Shown: positions 1 to 7,257 of the stretch, piece by piece
How the letters are laid out: each line of letters opens with the position of its first letter
Numbering within the stretch: position 1 is the stretch's first letter
Source of the DNA: GCA-002772825 sp964560655
GTDB taxonomy: Bacteria > Patescibacteriota > Minisyncoccia > GCA-002772825
Length of the DNA stretch: 50,151 nt
Reading direction: 5' to 3'
NCBI GenBank assembly: GCA_964560655.1
Contig: CAZLLR010000002.1
Coordinates: 1-50,151 of the forward strand
Translations under genes and position numbers: made by a program
Notes under the pieces: generated by a model
The model's database searches: none
Told to the model about the DNA's origin: nothing
What the model saw: only the letters and a program-made list of their open reading frames with translations

Positions 1-184
1 CATCTATAATCCATTCTTTATCTACATCAGTGAGTTTATTGTCAAAAGATAAGTTATAGAATTCCACTATCTCATCCGTAAGAGCCGGATGGGTAGTCAG
101 GTTGTCATATGCAACAACAGGACTGAATACAAACAGCCCCGTTAAAGCCAATACGCTGATCTTCAAAACATTCTTAAATTTCAT
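1..184 (-). CDS. Secreted protein of unknown function, partial (5' end only)
   Basis: An open frame begins at the ATG at 184-182 and runs off the left edge, giving 61 residues. Residues 1-25 form a Sec-type signal peptide: positive MKFK start, hydrophobic core, and likely cleavage after SPVVA. The mature part begins YDNLTTHPALTDEIVEFY and is acidic. I do not recognise the family with confidence; the THPALTDEIV block recalls secreted CPR proteins of unknown role. Its ATG lies inside the last codons of the preceding gene (stop at 176-174), an 11-base overlap that suggests translational coupling. A 35-base copy of this start region occurs again at 663-697. Confidence 0.7.
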   Translation of the reverse strand, partial: MKFKNVLKISVLALTGLFVFSPVVAYDNLTTHPALTDEIVEFYNLSFDNKLTDVDKEWIID

Positions 185-697
185 TTATCTTCCAAAAACC
201 TTGTGGATAAAGGAGAAATTCTACAAAAACAGGGTTGTGGACAATGTATGTATCTTTATCTTCCGAATATTCGCCTTTTGAATTCTGGGTGTCTTTAATC
301 GGCTGTAGAAATACATCAAACTTATCACTCTCTTCTATATTTAATAAAGATTCCTCCCACTCTTTTTGCTTCTCTACCACAAAATACTTACTCGCAAGTT
401 CATAATCCCCTTTTTCTACCGCATCGATAAACATCTGTAAAGTTTCTTGCGGGGTCACACCTCCATAAGTATCCTCAAGATATGGCTTATTTATCTCTTC
501 AGTCAGCTTTTTTATCTCTCTATCAAACTTCCAATCCTGATACTTTGGATAGCCATATGAAACAATAGCTAAAAAGGCAACAATCAATACTCCAATAATA
601 AACTTTTTTGACTTAATAATATTTAATATCTTTTTCATATTGTTTTTTAATATTCATTAATTTTCAAAACATTCTTAAATTTCATTTATCTTCCAAA
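162..697 (-). repeat. Tandem duplication of about 500 bp with exact 35-bp direct repeats
   Basis: Positions 162-196 and 663-697 are identical over 35 bases. The repeat covers the last codons of each paralogue and the first codons of the downstream secreted gene, so it marks the duplication junction. A second conserved block (371-473 versus 863-965) has an offset of 492 instead of 501, implying nine bases (three codons) of indel since the duplication. Confidence 0.85.
174..638 (-). CDS. Membrane-anchored protein, tandem paralogue 1
   Basis: This 154-residue protein has a short basic N-terminus, one hydrophobic segment (about residues 13-30) and an extracytoplasmic domain. The core, starting TYGGVTPQETLQMFIDAVEK and continuing GDYELASKYFVVE, resembles the small helical DUF4878-like/NTF2-type modules found in bacterial lipoproteins and anchored proteins; that assignment is from memory. 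It is the second gene of a tandem pair. The 33-residue core is identical to that of the neighbour at 675-1133, whereas the N-terminal and C-terminal thirds have diverged, and both end in WKINEI. There is no Shine-Dalgarno sequence before the ATG. Function unknown; an envelope role is inferred from the anchor only. Confidence 0.8.
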   Translation of the reverse strand: MKKILNIIKSKKFIIGVLIVAFLAIVSYGYPKYQDWKFDREIKKLTEEINKPYLEDTYGGVTPQETLQMFIDAVEKGDYELASKYFVVEKQKEWEESLLNIEESDKFDVFLQPIKDTQNSKGEYSEDKDTYIVHNPVFVEFLLYPQGFWKINEI

Positions 698-1133
698 GGT
701 CAGATGGGTATTTAATAAATTCTACAAATACTGGTTTTTCCTTAGTGTATATATTTTTATCTTTAGAAAAATACCCATCTGAGTTATATACTTTTCTCAT
801 AGTATCTAACAAAAAATCTATATTCTCAGTTGTTGATAGCTTCTTTATCCACTCCCCTTGGCTCTCTACCACAAAATACTTACTCGCAAGTTCATAATCG
901 CCTTTTTCTACCGCATCGATAAACATCTGTAAAGTTTCTTGCGGGGTCACACCCCCATAAGTATCTGCCTCTATAAGCGCTTTAACCCTACTCTGCTCTG
1001 CATTAAACTTATCCGCCTCCTTCCTCATCTCCCTCAACCAAGCAAAATCACTATATTTCCCATAGCCATACCAGCCACCAACACCGATAACCAAAATTAT
1101 TAAAATTAGAAAAATTATTTTTTTAGTATTCAT
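675..1133 (-). CDS. Membrane-anchored protein, tandem paralogue 2
   Basis: This 152-residue protein has an N-terminal membrane segment (about residues 5-22), a charged helix (about 30-55), then the same TPQETLQMFIDAVEKGDYEL core as the downstream paralogue at 174-638, and the same C-terminal WKINEI. At the DNA level 863-965 and 371-473 differ at only two of 103 positions. Beyond its stop, the first codons of the downstream secreted gene are present as a 12-residue remnant (MKFKNVLKINEY, 685-647). The pair therefore arose by tandem duplication of about 500 bases. Function unknown; probably an envelope protein. Confidence 0.8.
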   Translation of the reverse strand: MNTKKIIFLILIILVIGVGGWYGYGKYSDFAWLREMRKEADKFNAEQSRVKALIEADTYGGVTPQETLQMFIDAVEKGDYELASKYFVVESQGEWIKKLSTTENIDFLLDTMRKVYNSDGYFSKDKNIYTKEKPVFVEFIKYPSDLWKINEI

Positions 1134-1174
1134 AATATATTTATCCTACCCCAAACTATCCTAATACTCAACTA

Positions 1175-1205
1175 CACAATCTCAAGGACTGTCCTTGAGA
1201 TTGTG
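1175..1205. repeat. Perfect 15-bp palindrome at the 3' end of the RAYT gene
   Basis: Arms 1175-1189 and 1191-1205 are perfectly complementary around a single base (1190). The core is CAAGGACTGTCCTTG. The RAYT stop codon (TGA, 1184-1182) lies inside it, so the last residues (NLKDSP) are encoded by the palindrome. There is no T-run, so a REP-like element is more likely than a classical terminator. Confidence 0.75.
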
Positions 1206-1856
1206 ATTCTGGTAAGTCAGCCACTCATTAATAAAATCATCAAATTCTTTAAAATCAGCAAAATACTCTGGGAAAGCACTTTTATTAAGAACTACCGACT
1301 CTTCCCTGTTTCGCCCAATATAATCCTGATAACTTGAATATTTATAGCTATTTAACTGTTCTTTTGTCTTTTCTACATCAGAAATACCTTTTTCCTTCCA
1401 CTCTGGATCAATCAATTTGACGGGGTTTAGGTGGATATAAGCGAATAGATACTTCAAATACTCATCGTTATCCACATGAGTAGCTTTAAATACCCCTTCA
1501 AAAAGCTTCCCCGTTCTTTCGTTTTTCTTATTAAAATACATCGAGTACCCTGTGGATAACTTTTTCATAAACATCGGTATTCCTCCTTCAGTTTTCTCTC
1601 TAACCAATAGATGAAAATGGTTAGGCATTAAACAATAAACCCCAATATCTACTAAATTTTCATCATTCTTTAAATTCCGCAAGGTGACACCTAGAGAAAG
1701 GTCTGCTATTTTAACGGGTTTTAAACTATTACAAAGGATTAATAATTTTATAAACCTTTTTTTGTCATTATTATCTAAAAATATAGACCTCTTATCGTTT
1801 CCTCTATTATAAATATGATAAAATTCACCTATTGAAAAATTAAACTTACGATTCAT
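1182..1856 (-). CDS. REP-associated tyrosine transposase (RAYT, Y1/IS200-like family)
   Basis: This 224-residue protein is a single-strand-specific Y1 HUH transposase of the domesticated RAYT branch. It has the usual opening FYHIYNRGNDKRSIF, the HUH metal motif in CLMPNHFHLL (H80, H82), a candidate catalytic tyrosine in TGYSMYF (Y104), and the closing GKLFEGVFKATHVDNDEYLK / YIHLNPVKL blocks. Known RAYTs bind and cleave REP palindromes. Here palindromes sit just beyond both ends of the gene, and a 19-base copy of the upstream element lies in frame inside it (1696-1678, residues 54-60, SLGVTLR). No IS200-type terminal structure or second gene is visible, so it is probably a solitary RAYT. No Shine-Dalgarno sequence precedes the ATG. 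Activity cannot be judged from sequence. Confidence 0.92.
   Translation of the reverse strand: MNRKFNFSIGEFYHIYNRGNDKRSIFLDNNDKKRFIKLLILCNSLKPVKIADLSLGVTLRNLKNDENLVDIGVYCLMPNHFHLLVREKTEGGIPMFMKKLSTGYSMYFNKKNERTGKLFEGVFKATHVDNDEYLKYLFAYIHLNPVKLIDPEWKEKGISDVEKTKEQLNSYKYSSYQDYIGRNREESVVLNKSAFPEYFADFKEFDDFINEWLTYQNHNLKDSP
1678..1696. repeat. REP-like element embedded in the RAYT coding sequence
   Basis: CGCAAGGTGACACCTAGAG at 1678-1696 is the exact reverse complement of 1873-1891, just upstream of the same gene. It reads in frame as SLGVTLR. It is an imperfect palindrome with the same central GGTG-N-CACC as the nearby perfect ones. Confidence 0.8.
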
Positions 1857-1872
1857 AATTATAATTATATTC

Positions 1873-1891
1873 CTCTAGGTGTCACCTTGCG
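1873..1891. repeat. REP-like element upstream of RAYT, inverted copy of 1678-1696
   Basis: CTCTAGGTGTCACCTTGCG is a 19-base perfect inverted copy of the element inside the RAYT gene. The two copies face each other about 180 bases apart and could form a large hairpin in single-stranded DNA. Confidence 0.8.
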
Positions 1892-1915
1892 ATAAGTTAT
1901 GTGGATAAGTATTTC

Positions 1916-1956
1916 CCCCCCCTCTTCTCTAGGTGACACCTAGAGAAGAGGGGGGG
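1916..1956. repeat. 41-bp perfect palindrome with C/G-run ends
   Basis: Arms 1916-1935 and 1937-1956 pair perfectly for 20 bp around a single A (1936). The core is CTAGGTGACACCTAG, and the outer arms end in runs of C and G. It lies upstream of RAYT, between it and the TPR gene. With a one-base centre it can only fold with a few central pairs open. It has no T-run and is far longer than the usual intrinsic terminator. Confidence 0.9.
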
Positions 1957-1990
1957 TTAGTTTAGTTTAGTCTAGTCTAGTTTAGTTTAG
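1957..1990. repeat. Pentanucleotide tandem repeat TTTAG/TCTAG
   Basis: About seven units of TTTAG with two TCTAG variants directly abut the right end of the 41-bp palindrome. The stretch then continues into AAGTTGTTA, which occurs again near 2020 at the 3' end of the TPR gene. Probably slippage-prone DNA; no coding frame is evident. Confidence 0.7.
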
Positions 1991-2017
1991 AAGTTGTTAT
2001 GAGGAGAGGTTGGTGGG

Positions 2018-2674
2018 TTAGAAGTTGTTGGAAAGGAGGGATTGGAGGTCGTCTGAGGTGTCTGGGTTAGCTGCTATACCCTCTTCTAAGACGGCCTTTG
2101 CCTTAGCCATATCTTTGGTACCGTACTTATAAAGCTCAAAGAAATTAGTATAAATATAGACTTTATTAGGATCATTAGATAAAGCCTTCTTAAAATTTGC
2201 CTCTGCTTTTACATAATCTTTTAGCTCATATGTATATAGATTACCTAAATTAGCAAAAGATGTTGAATTTAAAGGCCTTAATACTCCTGCATACTGCCAC
2301 ATCTCTTCCGCCCCGCTGTAATCCCCTATCGCCTTCAAATAAACGCCTAAAACAAGCCAATTATCTATAAAGTCAGAGCTTTTTCTAATATCTTCTATAA
2401 TACTGTTTATCTTTGATAAATAGATCTCCTTAACATCGGATGGCAAATTATCATCAAAATGAAATTCTCTATCAATGTCTGGCATCTTATCGTTAATTTG
2501 ACCCAAGTCTTCATTATTTATTTGTTTATCAAAATCTTTATTACTATCTCCTGAGCTCAAATCGTTATTTTCAATAGTAATTGGTGTTAATTTACTTAAA
2601 TCGTTCCGAATGTATAAACCAATACCAGCTACGATGATTAAGATAATGGCTATAAATATATACTTATTTTTCAT
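2018..2674 (-). CDS. Membrane-anchored TPR-repeat protein
   Basis: This 218-residue protein has an N-terminal membrane segment (about residues 5-22), an acidic low-complexity linker (about 30-75, rich in Asn, Asp and Lys) and about three TPR-like helical pairs. Their signatures include NWLVLGVYLKAIGDYSGAEE, SFANLGNLYTYELKDYVKAE and KALSNDPNKVYIYTNFFELY. TPR domains bind partner proteins, so this is probably a scaffold outside the membrane; the partner is unknown. Perfect palindromes flank the gene (1916-1956 and 2701-2725). No Shine-Dalgarno sequence is seen. The last two codons repeat a short motif found just beyond the stop, hinting at past slippage there. Confidence 0.8.
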   Translation of the reverse strand: MKNKYIFIAIILIIVAGIGLYIRNDLSKLTPITIENNDLSSGDSNKDFDKQINNEDLGQINDKMPDIDREFHFDDNLPSDVKEIYLSKINSIIEDIRKSSDFIDNWLVLGVYLKAIGDYSGAEEMWQYAGVLRPLNSTSFANLGNLYTYELKDYVKAEANFKKALSNDPNKVYIYTNFFELYKYGTKDMAKAKAVLEEGIAANPDTSDDLQSLLSNNF

Positions 2675-2700
2675 ACTGTTATATTTTCTATTTTTTCTCC

Positions 2701-2725
2701 AATATCAAGGTGGCACCTTGATATT
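2701..2725. repeat. Perfect 12-bp palindrome with CAAGGTG core
   Basis: Arms 2701-2712 and 2714-2725 pair perfectly around G2713. The core CAAGGTGGCACCTTG matches the element at 2824-2850 except for the central base, while the flanking arms differ in sequence but stay self-complementary. Confidence 0.85.
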
Positions 2726-2823
2726 AGGACGTTATTATAATGCTTTTATTTTAGCAAAATATAGCTAAAATTACAAAATTTTATAATTCTAGCTAATAAT
2801 CTTTATATTTCCTATTTTAACCT

Positions 2824-2850
2824 CTATATCAAGGTGCCACCTTGATATAG
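2824..2850. repeat. Perfect 13-bp palindrome with CAAGGTG core
   Basis: Arms 2824-2836 and 2838-2850 pair perfectly around C2837. The core is CAAGGTGCCACCTTG. It lies between the 5' end of the TPR gene and the terminator of the giant surface protein gene. Same family as 2701-2725. Confidence 0.85.
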
Positions 2851-2878
2851 AATAGAGGTGGATATATAAATAAAAAGC

Positions 2879-2915
2879 AAAAACCCCCTATTCTCTTTCG
2901 AGAAAGGGGGTTTTT
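2879..2915 (-). terminator. Intrinsic terminator of the surface-protein gene
   Basis: AAAAACCCCCT pairs with AGGGGGTTTTT, with an inner TTCTC/GAGAA stem and a TTTC loop. It lies 40 bases beyond the surface-protein stop, and reads on the minus strand as a GC stem followed by a T-run. The sequence is nearly symmetric and could also act on the plus strand. Confidence 0.9.
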
Positions 2916-2954
2916 GACTAACCATGAGCACAAGGCTCATCACAAGAGGTTAGA

Positions 2955-5900
2955 TTATTGCGACAATACTTCTGCAGTTAAGTTCACTCCTGGAAGACCG
3001 CTTACACTGTAACCGTTTGTCCAGTCTGCGTGAGCATTAGCTGAAGTTGTAGTTGCGTTTGGTGACCAGATAAAGTCATCATTTGAACCAGCATCATTGT
3101 CAACTTGAGTGACATTACCCATGAATCCTGCAAGTTGAGGATATGCGGCGTCACCTTGTAGTTGAGTTGATACTGATGCTCCTGCTGCAGAACTTGCAAC
3201 AGTTGCAGTTACTTCAAAGTACCTTGTCTGTCCTGCTGGAACCTGAAGGTTCGTAGCTGTACCTGCATTATCTATGATGATATTTACATCAGCAGATGTA
3301 GGAACAGTAGCAGTATCTGAGTTCATTAACTTACCTCCGGCATTAACACCTGAAACTGGATTCGAGAATGCAGCATCAGAATAACCGTAAGCATTTAAGT
3401 TAGTGACAACAGCTGTTGTTGTAGATAGTTGTAAAGTAAATTTATACAAACCTATATCACCAGCTGAATCAGCAGTAACTTTGAATCGTAGAAGTGTCTT
3501 TGTGCCATTACTTAGAGTATTTGTAGGAACAGATACTTTAGCAACAGTAGGAACAGATTTGAACAATCTTAAGCCTTTAACAGCTGTATCAGCTGTAGAG
3601 CTTGTGTTGATTGTAGAACCTGAGTTCACTCCTGTACCTCTTGTACCTGTAGAATCACCACCATCATAATCAACTGTTACTAAGTGACCTTGTGTTGCAA
3701 GACCTGTAGTACCAATTGTTGCAAGATCAGCTTTAATTGTCATGTACTTGTCAGAATCTTTTGGAATTCTGAAAGCGCTTGTCAATGTAGATGTTGCATT
3801 ATTGGCAGTCGTGAATAGTGCTGTACCAACCTGTGCACCTGAATCGTAGTCATGCAATGTAACTCTTACAATGTCATTTCTAGATGTTGAAGCAGATGTG
3901 ATCTGCAAAGCAACTCTTGAAAGATCTATTGCTTCGTTTGTAGCATGGAACTTCAAGACACCGATAGTGTTACCTGTTGAACCAGCTACTGCTGCAGACT
4001 TAGATGAAGGACTCTTACCAGTATCAAGTGTTACTGTGAATGTTCCACCTGAAGCCAATGTTATTAGCTGACCATTTGAATCTGTAGCTGTTGGAGTAAC
4101 AGATTGATTAGATGTAAGACCAGTACCTGAGAATGTAGCTGCTGAATCAATACCCCATAGGTATTTACCTGAAGCATTTCCAGCGACGTCACATTTCAAG
4201 CCTATAGTCTTAACTGTTCCCTTAGGAACTACTAATCCTGCCCCATCAATAGTAAATGCTGTAGATGAAGCGACCGCTGAAGGATTAACAACATTTGAAC
4301 CTGTTGTTATCTGAGTAGCGCCGTCATATAAAGCACAACTTGTAAGGTTGGTAGCTGTACCATCACCTGATACACCGTAAGCTAGAGGGATTGTTGACAT
4401 CTTGATGTCTTCTCCTGAAGCTGTAGCGTCAAAGTAGTAGTTAGCGAAAGCAAATGTACCTCCGGCAACAACTGTCTGAGCAGCTGGGTCTGGGGATACT
4501 GAGATCGCTAGAGCAGCTGACTTAACAGTCATTGTGTTAGCAGAAATTGCTGATGTAGGTGTAGGCGTAATACTGTTTCCAGTAATCTGACCAGTAACAG
4601 TAGTCCAGTTTGTTGAAGGTGTAGTAGAAGCCTGAATTGTATCGTTGTTTACGAAATCAGTTCCAACTTTACCTTTCAATTGGTAAAGATGTTTACCAAC
4701 TGGGAATGTAACTGTGTCAGTGAAGGTAGCTGTACCACCTGTACCTGTACCTGCTCCATCAACTGGGCCTGCAACCACGCTACCGTTCTCATCAACTATT
4801 GTGATGTTAGTAATGTCGTTTACACCCTGTGATGTTCCTGATGATCTTACTATCAAGAAGTTGAATACTAGGCTAGCGACAGAAACCTCTTCACCTTTAG
4901 CCTCTACTAAGAAACCGCCTAATGGTTGGTTAGTAACGTTCTCTGCAACATTTTGAGCTGCAACTGTTGTAGCTTTCTGAACGTTAAGAGTACCAGCTGA
5001 TACAGTTACTTTAGAACCATCATACCATGGTGTTCCTGTAGTGAACTGTGATGAAGCGTCAGTTGCTGAAGCAGTAGACTCTCCTGAAGGAGTAATACCA
5101 TAACTGTATGTCTCTCCTGTAAGGTTCAAGTCTGTGTTCTTGTAGATATCAAAGATTATAGTTCTTCCTGAACCACCTATGATATCACCTTTAATAGAGA
5201 TCTCTTTTGAACCACCTTTATCAATAACGATACCTGAACCGAAGTTTGTAGTGTAGTACTGTCCATTTGCGCTTGCGACTACATCGTAAGCTGTACCGTC
5301 AACATAAGTCTTCAAGTTTTCAAGATCAGTAGTTCCTACTGAACCTGACTGATTCCATCTGATAGAATTCAAACGAATTTTCTCTTGTGAACCAGATGTA
5401 ACTTTAACAGAAGCGAATGTGAAACCTGTAGTACCGATCTCTTTACTGTTACTTGTGTTAGGGTCAAGTCCTCCTATTGCAGGAGTAGCTGAACCGATAG
5501 CAAGATTCATGTTTATCGTATGTCCAGCTCCTGTAATAGGAAGTGCTCCTGATACATTAGCTGAAGTGTTTACCTTTACCACTGAAAGGAAAGCGACCTG
5601 ACCTGCATAAGAACTAAGATCTGCAATCATATTACCAGCGATAGTTATTGTCTTTGTAGTTCCCGCCTTAACAACAAAAGGATCTCCTACTGTTGCTTGG
5701 TGGTTTGAGTTCAAAGTCTTAGCGATACCGATCTGGTTTCCGTTCTCGTCTAAAATGACGATTCCACCAAATACAGCGTCTTGTGCCAAACCTGTTCTCT
5801 CAACAAGGATTGAATTTACAGTAATGTCTCCGTCTGCTGAAGCTGTCAAAGCAACTTTAGTAAATGGAAGTCTTGCTGCGCTCTCAACTGCAAGTGATGC

Positions 5901-6554
5901 AACTGGCTGAGCTACAGAAGATACTGTAAGTCCTGTACCAACTGTTGGTGTTGTTGGTGTAGTTGGTGTAGTTGGTGTAGTCGGTGTAGTCGGTGTAGTT
6001 GGTGTAGTAGGTGTAGTACCTGTACATGTTCCAAAGAGAGAATTTAATTTAGCTCTTGTGGAAGGACCAACGTAACCTGTTCCTGCTGTTAGACCAACCG
6101 GGGTCAAAACATCAGAAGCATATTTCTCCTGGAATTTTATAGCAGCTGACTTTGTCAAAGAACCAAAATAACTTGATTCGTTTCCTGCTGAGCCAATTCC
6201 GCTTGAAGCAACCTGTGTAGCAGAATCTGAGTTAAGAACCTTCTGAAGGTTCATAGCGTCAGTTCCTGTATCACCTTTCTTCAAGTTCGAACCGAATGTG
6301 TATCCGCAAACTGCGCCTGTTGCAGGAGTTCCGCCTGTAACCCCAGACATCTGGGCTTGCAAAGCTGTAATCTGCGCAAGCAATGTTGCGATCTGTGTCT
6401 GAAGTTCTTCAACTGTTGCTGCACTTGCTGGAGAAACTAATACTCCACCAAACATCATAACAGCAGTCGTAAGACCTAAAGTTACAGATATTATTTTACT
6501 TAATCTAGATTTCTTAAATCTACTCATAAATTTGTTTCTAATTAATAATCTCAT
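2955..6554 (-). CDS. Giant secreted surface protein: peptidoglycan-binding domain plus beta-sandwich repeats (candidate S-layer protein)
   Basis: This 1,199-residue protein is probably the main surface-layer or envelope protein. In order: signal peptide ending SPASAA; a short coiled coil (TVEELQTQIATLLAQITALQ); a PG_binding_1-type domain (about residues 80-175, from CGYTFGSNLKKGDTGTDA to GYVGPSTRAKLNSLFG); a TPT-rich linker (9-base DNA repeats at about 5944-6020); and about 950 residues of Ser/Thr/Gly/Ala-rich sequence with repeated Ig-like beta strands. This layout is common in Parcubacteria. An alternative start at 6527 (MSRFKKSR) also leaves an intact signal peptide. No Shine-Dalgarno sequence is seen. 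It is a single-gene unit with a strong terminator and a long upstream region. The S-layer role is inferred from size and layout, not shown. Confidence 0.85.
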   Translation of the reverse strand: MRLLIRNKFMSRFKKSRLSKIISVTLGLTTAVMMFGGVLVSPASAATVEELQTQIATLLAQITALQAQMSGVTGGTPATGAVCGYTFGSNLKKGDTGTDAMNLQKVLNSDSATQVASSGIGSAGNESSYFGSLTKSAAIKFQEKYASDVLTPVGLTAGTGYVGPSTRAKLNSLFGTCTGTTPTTPTTPTTPTTPTTPTTPTTPTVGTGLTVSSVAQPVASLAVESAARLPFTKVALTASADGDITVNSILVERTGLAQDAVFGGIVILDENGNQIGIAKTLNSNHQATVGDPFVVKAGTTKTITIAGNMIADLSSYAGQVAFLSVVKVNTSANVSGALPITGAGHTINMNLAIGSATPAIGGLDPNTSNSKEIGTTGFTFASVKVTSGSQEKIRLNSIRWNQSGSVGTTDLENLKTYVDGTAYDVVASANGQYYTTNFGSGIVIDKGGSKEISIKGDIIGGSGRTIIFDIYKNTDLNLTGETYSYGITPSGESTASATDASSQFTTGTPWYDGSKVTVSAGTLNVQKATTVAAQNVAENVTNQPLGGFLVEAKGEEVSVASLVFNFLIVRSSGTSQGVNDITNITIVDENGSVVAGPVDGAGTGTGGTATFTDTVTFPVGKHLYQLKGKVGTDFVNNDTIQASTTPSTNWTTVTGQITGNSITPTPTSAISANTMTVKSAALAISVSPDPAAQTVVAGGTFAFANYYFDATASGEDIKMSTIPLAYGVSGDGTATNLTSCALYDGATQITTGSNVVNPSAVASSTAFTIDGAGLVVPKGTVKTIGLKCDVAGNASGKYLWGIDSAATFSGTGLTSNQSVTPTATDSNGQLITLASGGTFTVTLDTGKSPSSKSAAVAGSTGNTIGVLKFHATNEAIDLSRVALQITSASTSRNDIVRVTLHDYDSGAQVGTALFTTANNATSTLTSAFRIPKDSDKYMTIKADLATIGTTGLATQGHLVTVDYDGGDSTGTRGTGVNSGSTINTSSTADTAVKGLRLFKSVPTVAKVSVPTNTLSNGTKTLLRFKVTADSAGDIGLYKFTLQLSTTTAVVTNLNAYGYSDAAFSNPVSGVNAGGKLMNSDTATVPTSADVNIIIDNAGTATNLQVPAGQTRYFEVTATVASSAAGASVSTQLQGDAAYPQLAGFMGNVTQVDNDAGSNDDFIWSPNATTTSANAHADWTNGYSVSGLPGVNLTAEVLSQ

Positions 6555-7257
6555 TGTATTTTATCTCGTCGCGCTTCGCTCCACCTTACAGCGGATTAAC
6601 GAATGTGCGTGAGTCAATAAAACATTCACAAGATTATCGTAAGCATAAAGAAATTTAAGTTCGACAGTTCCTAAATAATTTTATGCAACTACTAATAATT
6701 ACTAATTTAATTAACCCTCATACTCCTCCATCTTTATAGACGGGAAAGCACAAGAAGAAATTACAATAAAATAAACTTTTTTCACTGACCTGAATTTCAA
6801 TCTTTTCATCCGTAAATATTTTGTTTTCAATGTGCCCTCTTTCGCTCTGCTTTACTAAGACGATACTGCAATAAAAAGACGTCCAGCCAAATCAACATAT
6901 CTAACTTAAACACATTATAAGTCGTCAAGTATCTCTTTCAAAATTATAATGTGGATAACTCTAGCCCTTATACTAAATAAGCCGGGTCAACGACCCAAAG
7001 CCTATATGATAAGGTCTTTAAAGTATATATTTTCACACCCCCTAAAGTCAACAAAAATACAGATAATGACACATATTATAAGGATGTAAACCCGCACACT
7101 AAGCTTGCTTAGTGTGCGGGTAAACCCACTATATTATAACCCATAAAGTAGTCCTCAATCAGGAGATAAAAAGTATCATTTTCCTAAGCCAAATACAGAG
7201 GGGAATTCTTCCAAAACAACACTTTCTATCTCTTTTTATCTTCTTTCTTCCTACTAT
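6555..7257. other. Gene-free 700-bp stretch upstream of the surface-protein gene
   Basis: I see no convincing gene here. It holds one perfect DnaA-box match (TGTGGATAA, 6950-6958), a small hairpin GGGTC-AAC-GACCC near 6984, and the 14-bp stem-loop repeat at 7090-7121. The part next to 6554 should contain the promoter and leader of the surface-protein gene, but no clear -35/-10 pair could be fixed. A long untranslated leader would suit a highly expressed surface protein; this is inference. An unannotated small RNA cannot be excluded. Confidence 0.5.
7090..7121. repeat. Stem-loop repeat, family GTAAACCC, copy A (single-arm form)
   Basis: A perfect 14-bp stem: ACCCGCACACTAAG (7090-7103), loop CTTG, then CTTAGTGTGCGGGT (7108-7121). 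It is flanked by GTAAACCC on the left and GGGTAAACCC on the right. It shares the outer ACCC/GGGT stem, the CACACTAAG/CTTAGTGTG arm and the flanks with the copies at 8105-8153 and 14401-14453, but lacks their extra hairpin. Confidence 0.9.

Noticed and set aside
1182..1956. A complete IS200/IS605 element
   Set aside because: There is no tnpB/iscB gene, and the flanking palindromes are multiple and differ in arms, as around RAYTs rather than single left and right ends.
3403..5601. Several plus-strand open frames inside the surface-protein gene
   Set aside because: They mirror the repetitive Ser/Thr/Val codons of the real gene and have no start signals or recognisable domains.
5944..6020. Nine-base direct repeats resembling a small CRISPR or satellite array
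   Set aside because: They encode the TPT linker of the surface protein in frame, have no spacers, and no cas genes are present.
6555..7257. Possible tmRNA, SRP RNA or small gene in the long gap
   Set aside because: No tmRNA-like ends, resume codons, SRP GGAAG/GCAGC signature or convincing small frame was found.
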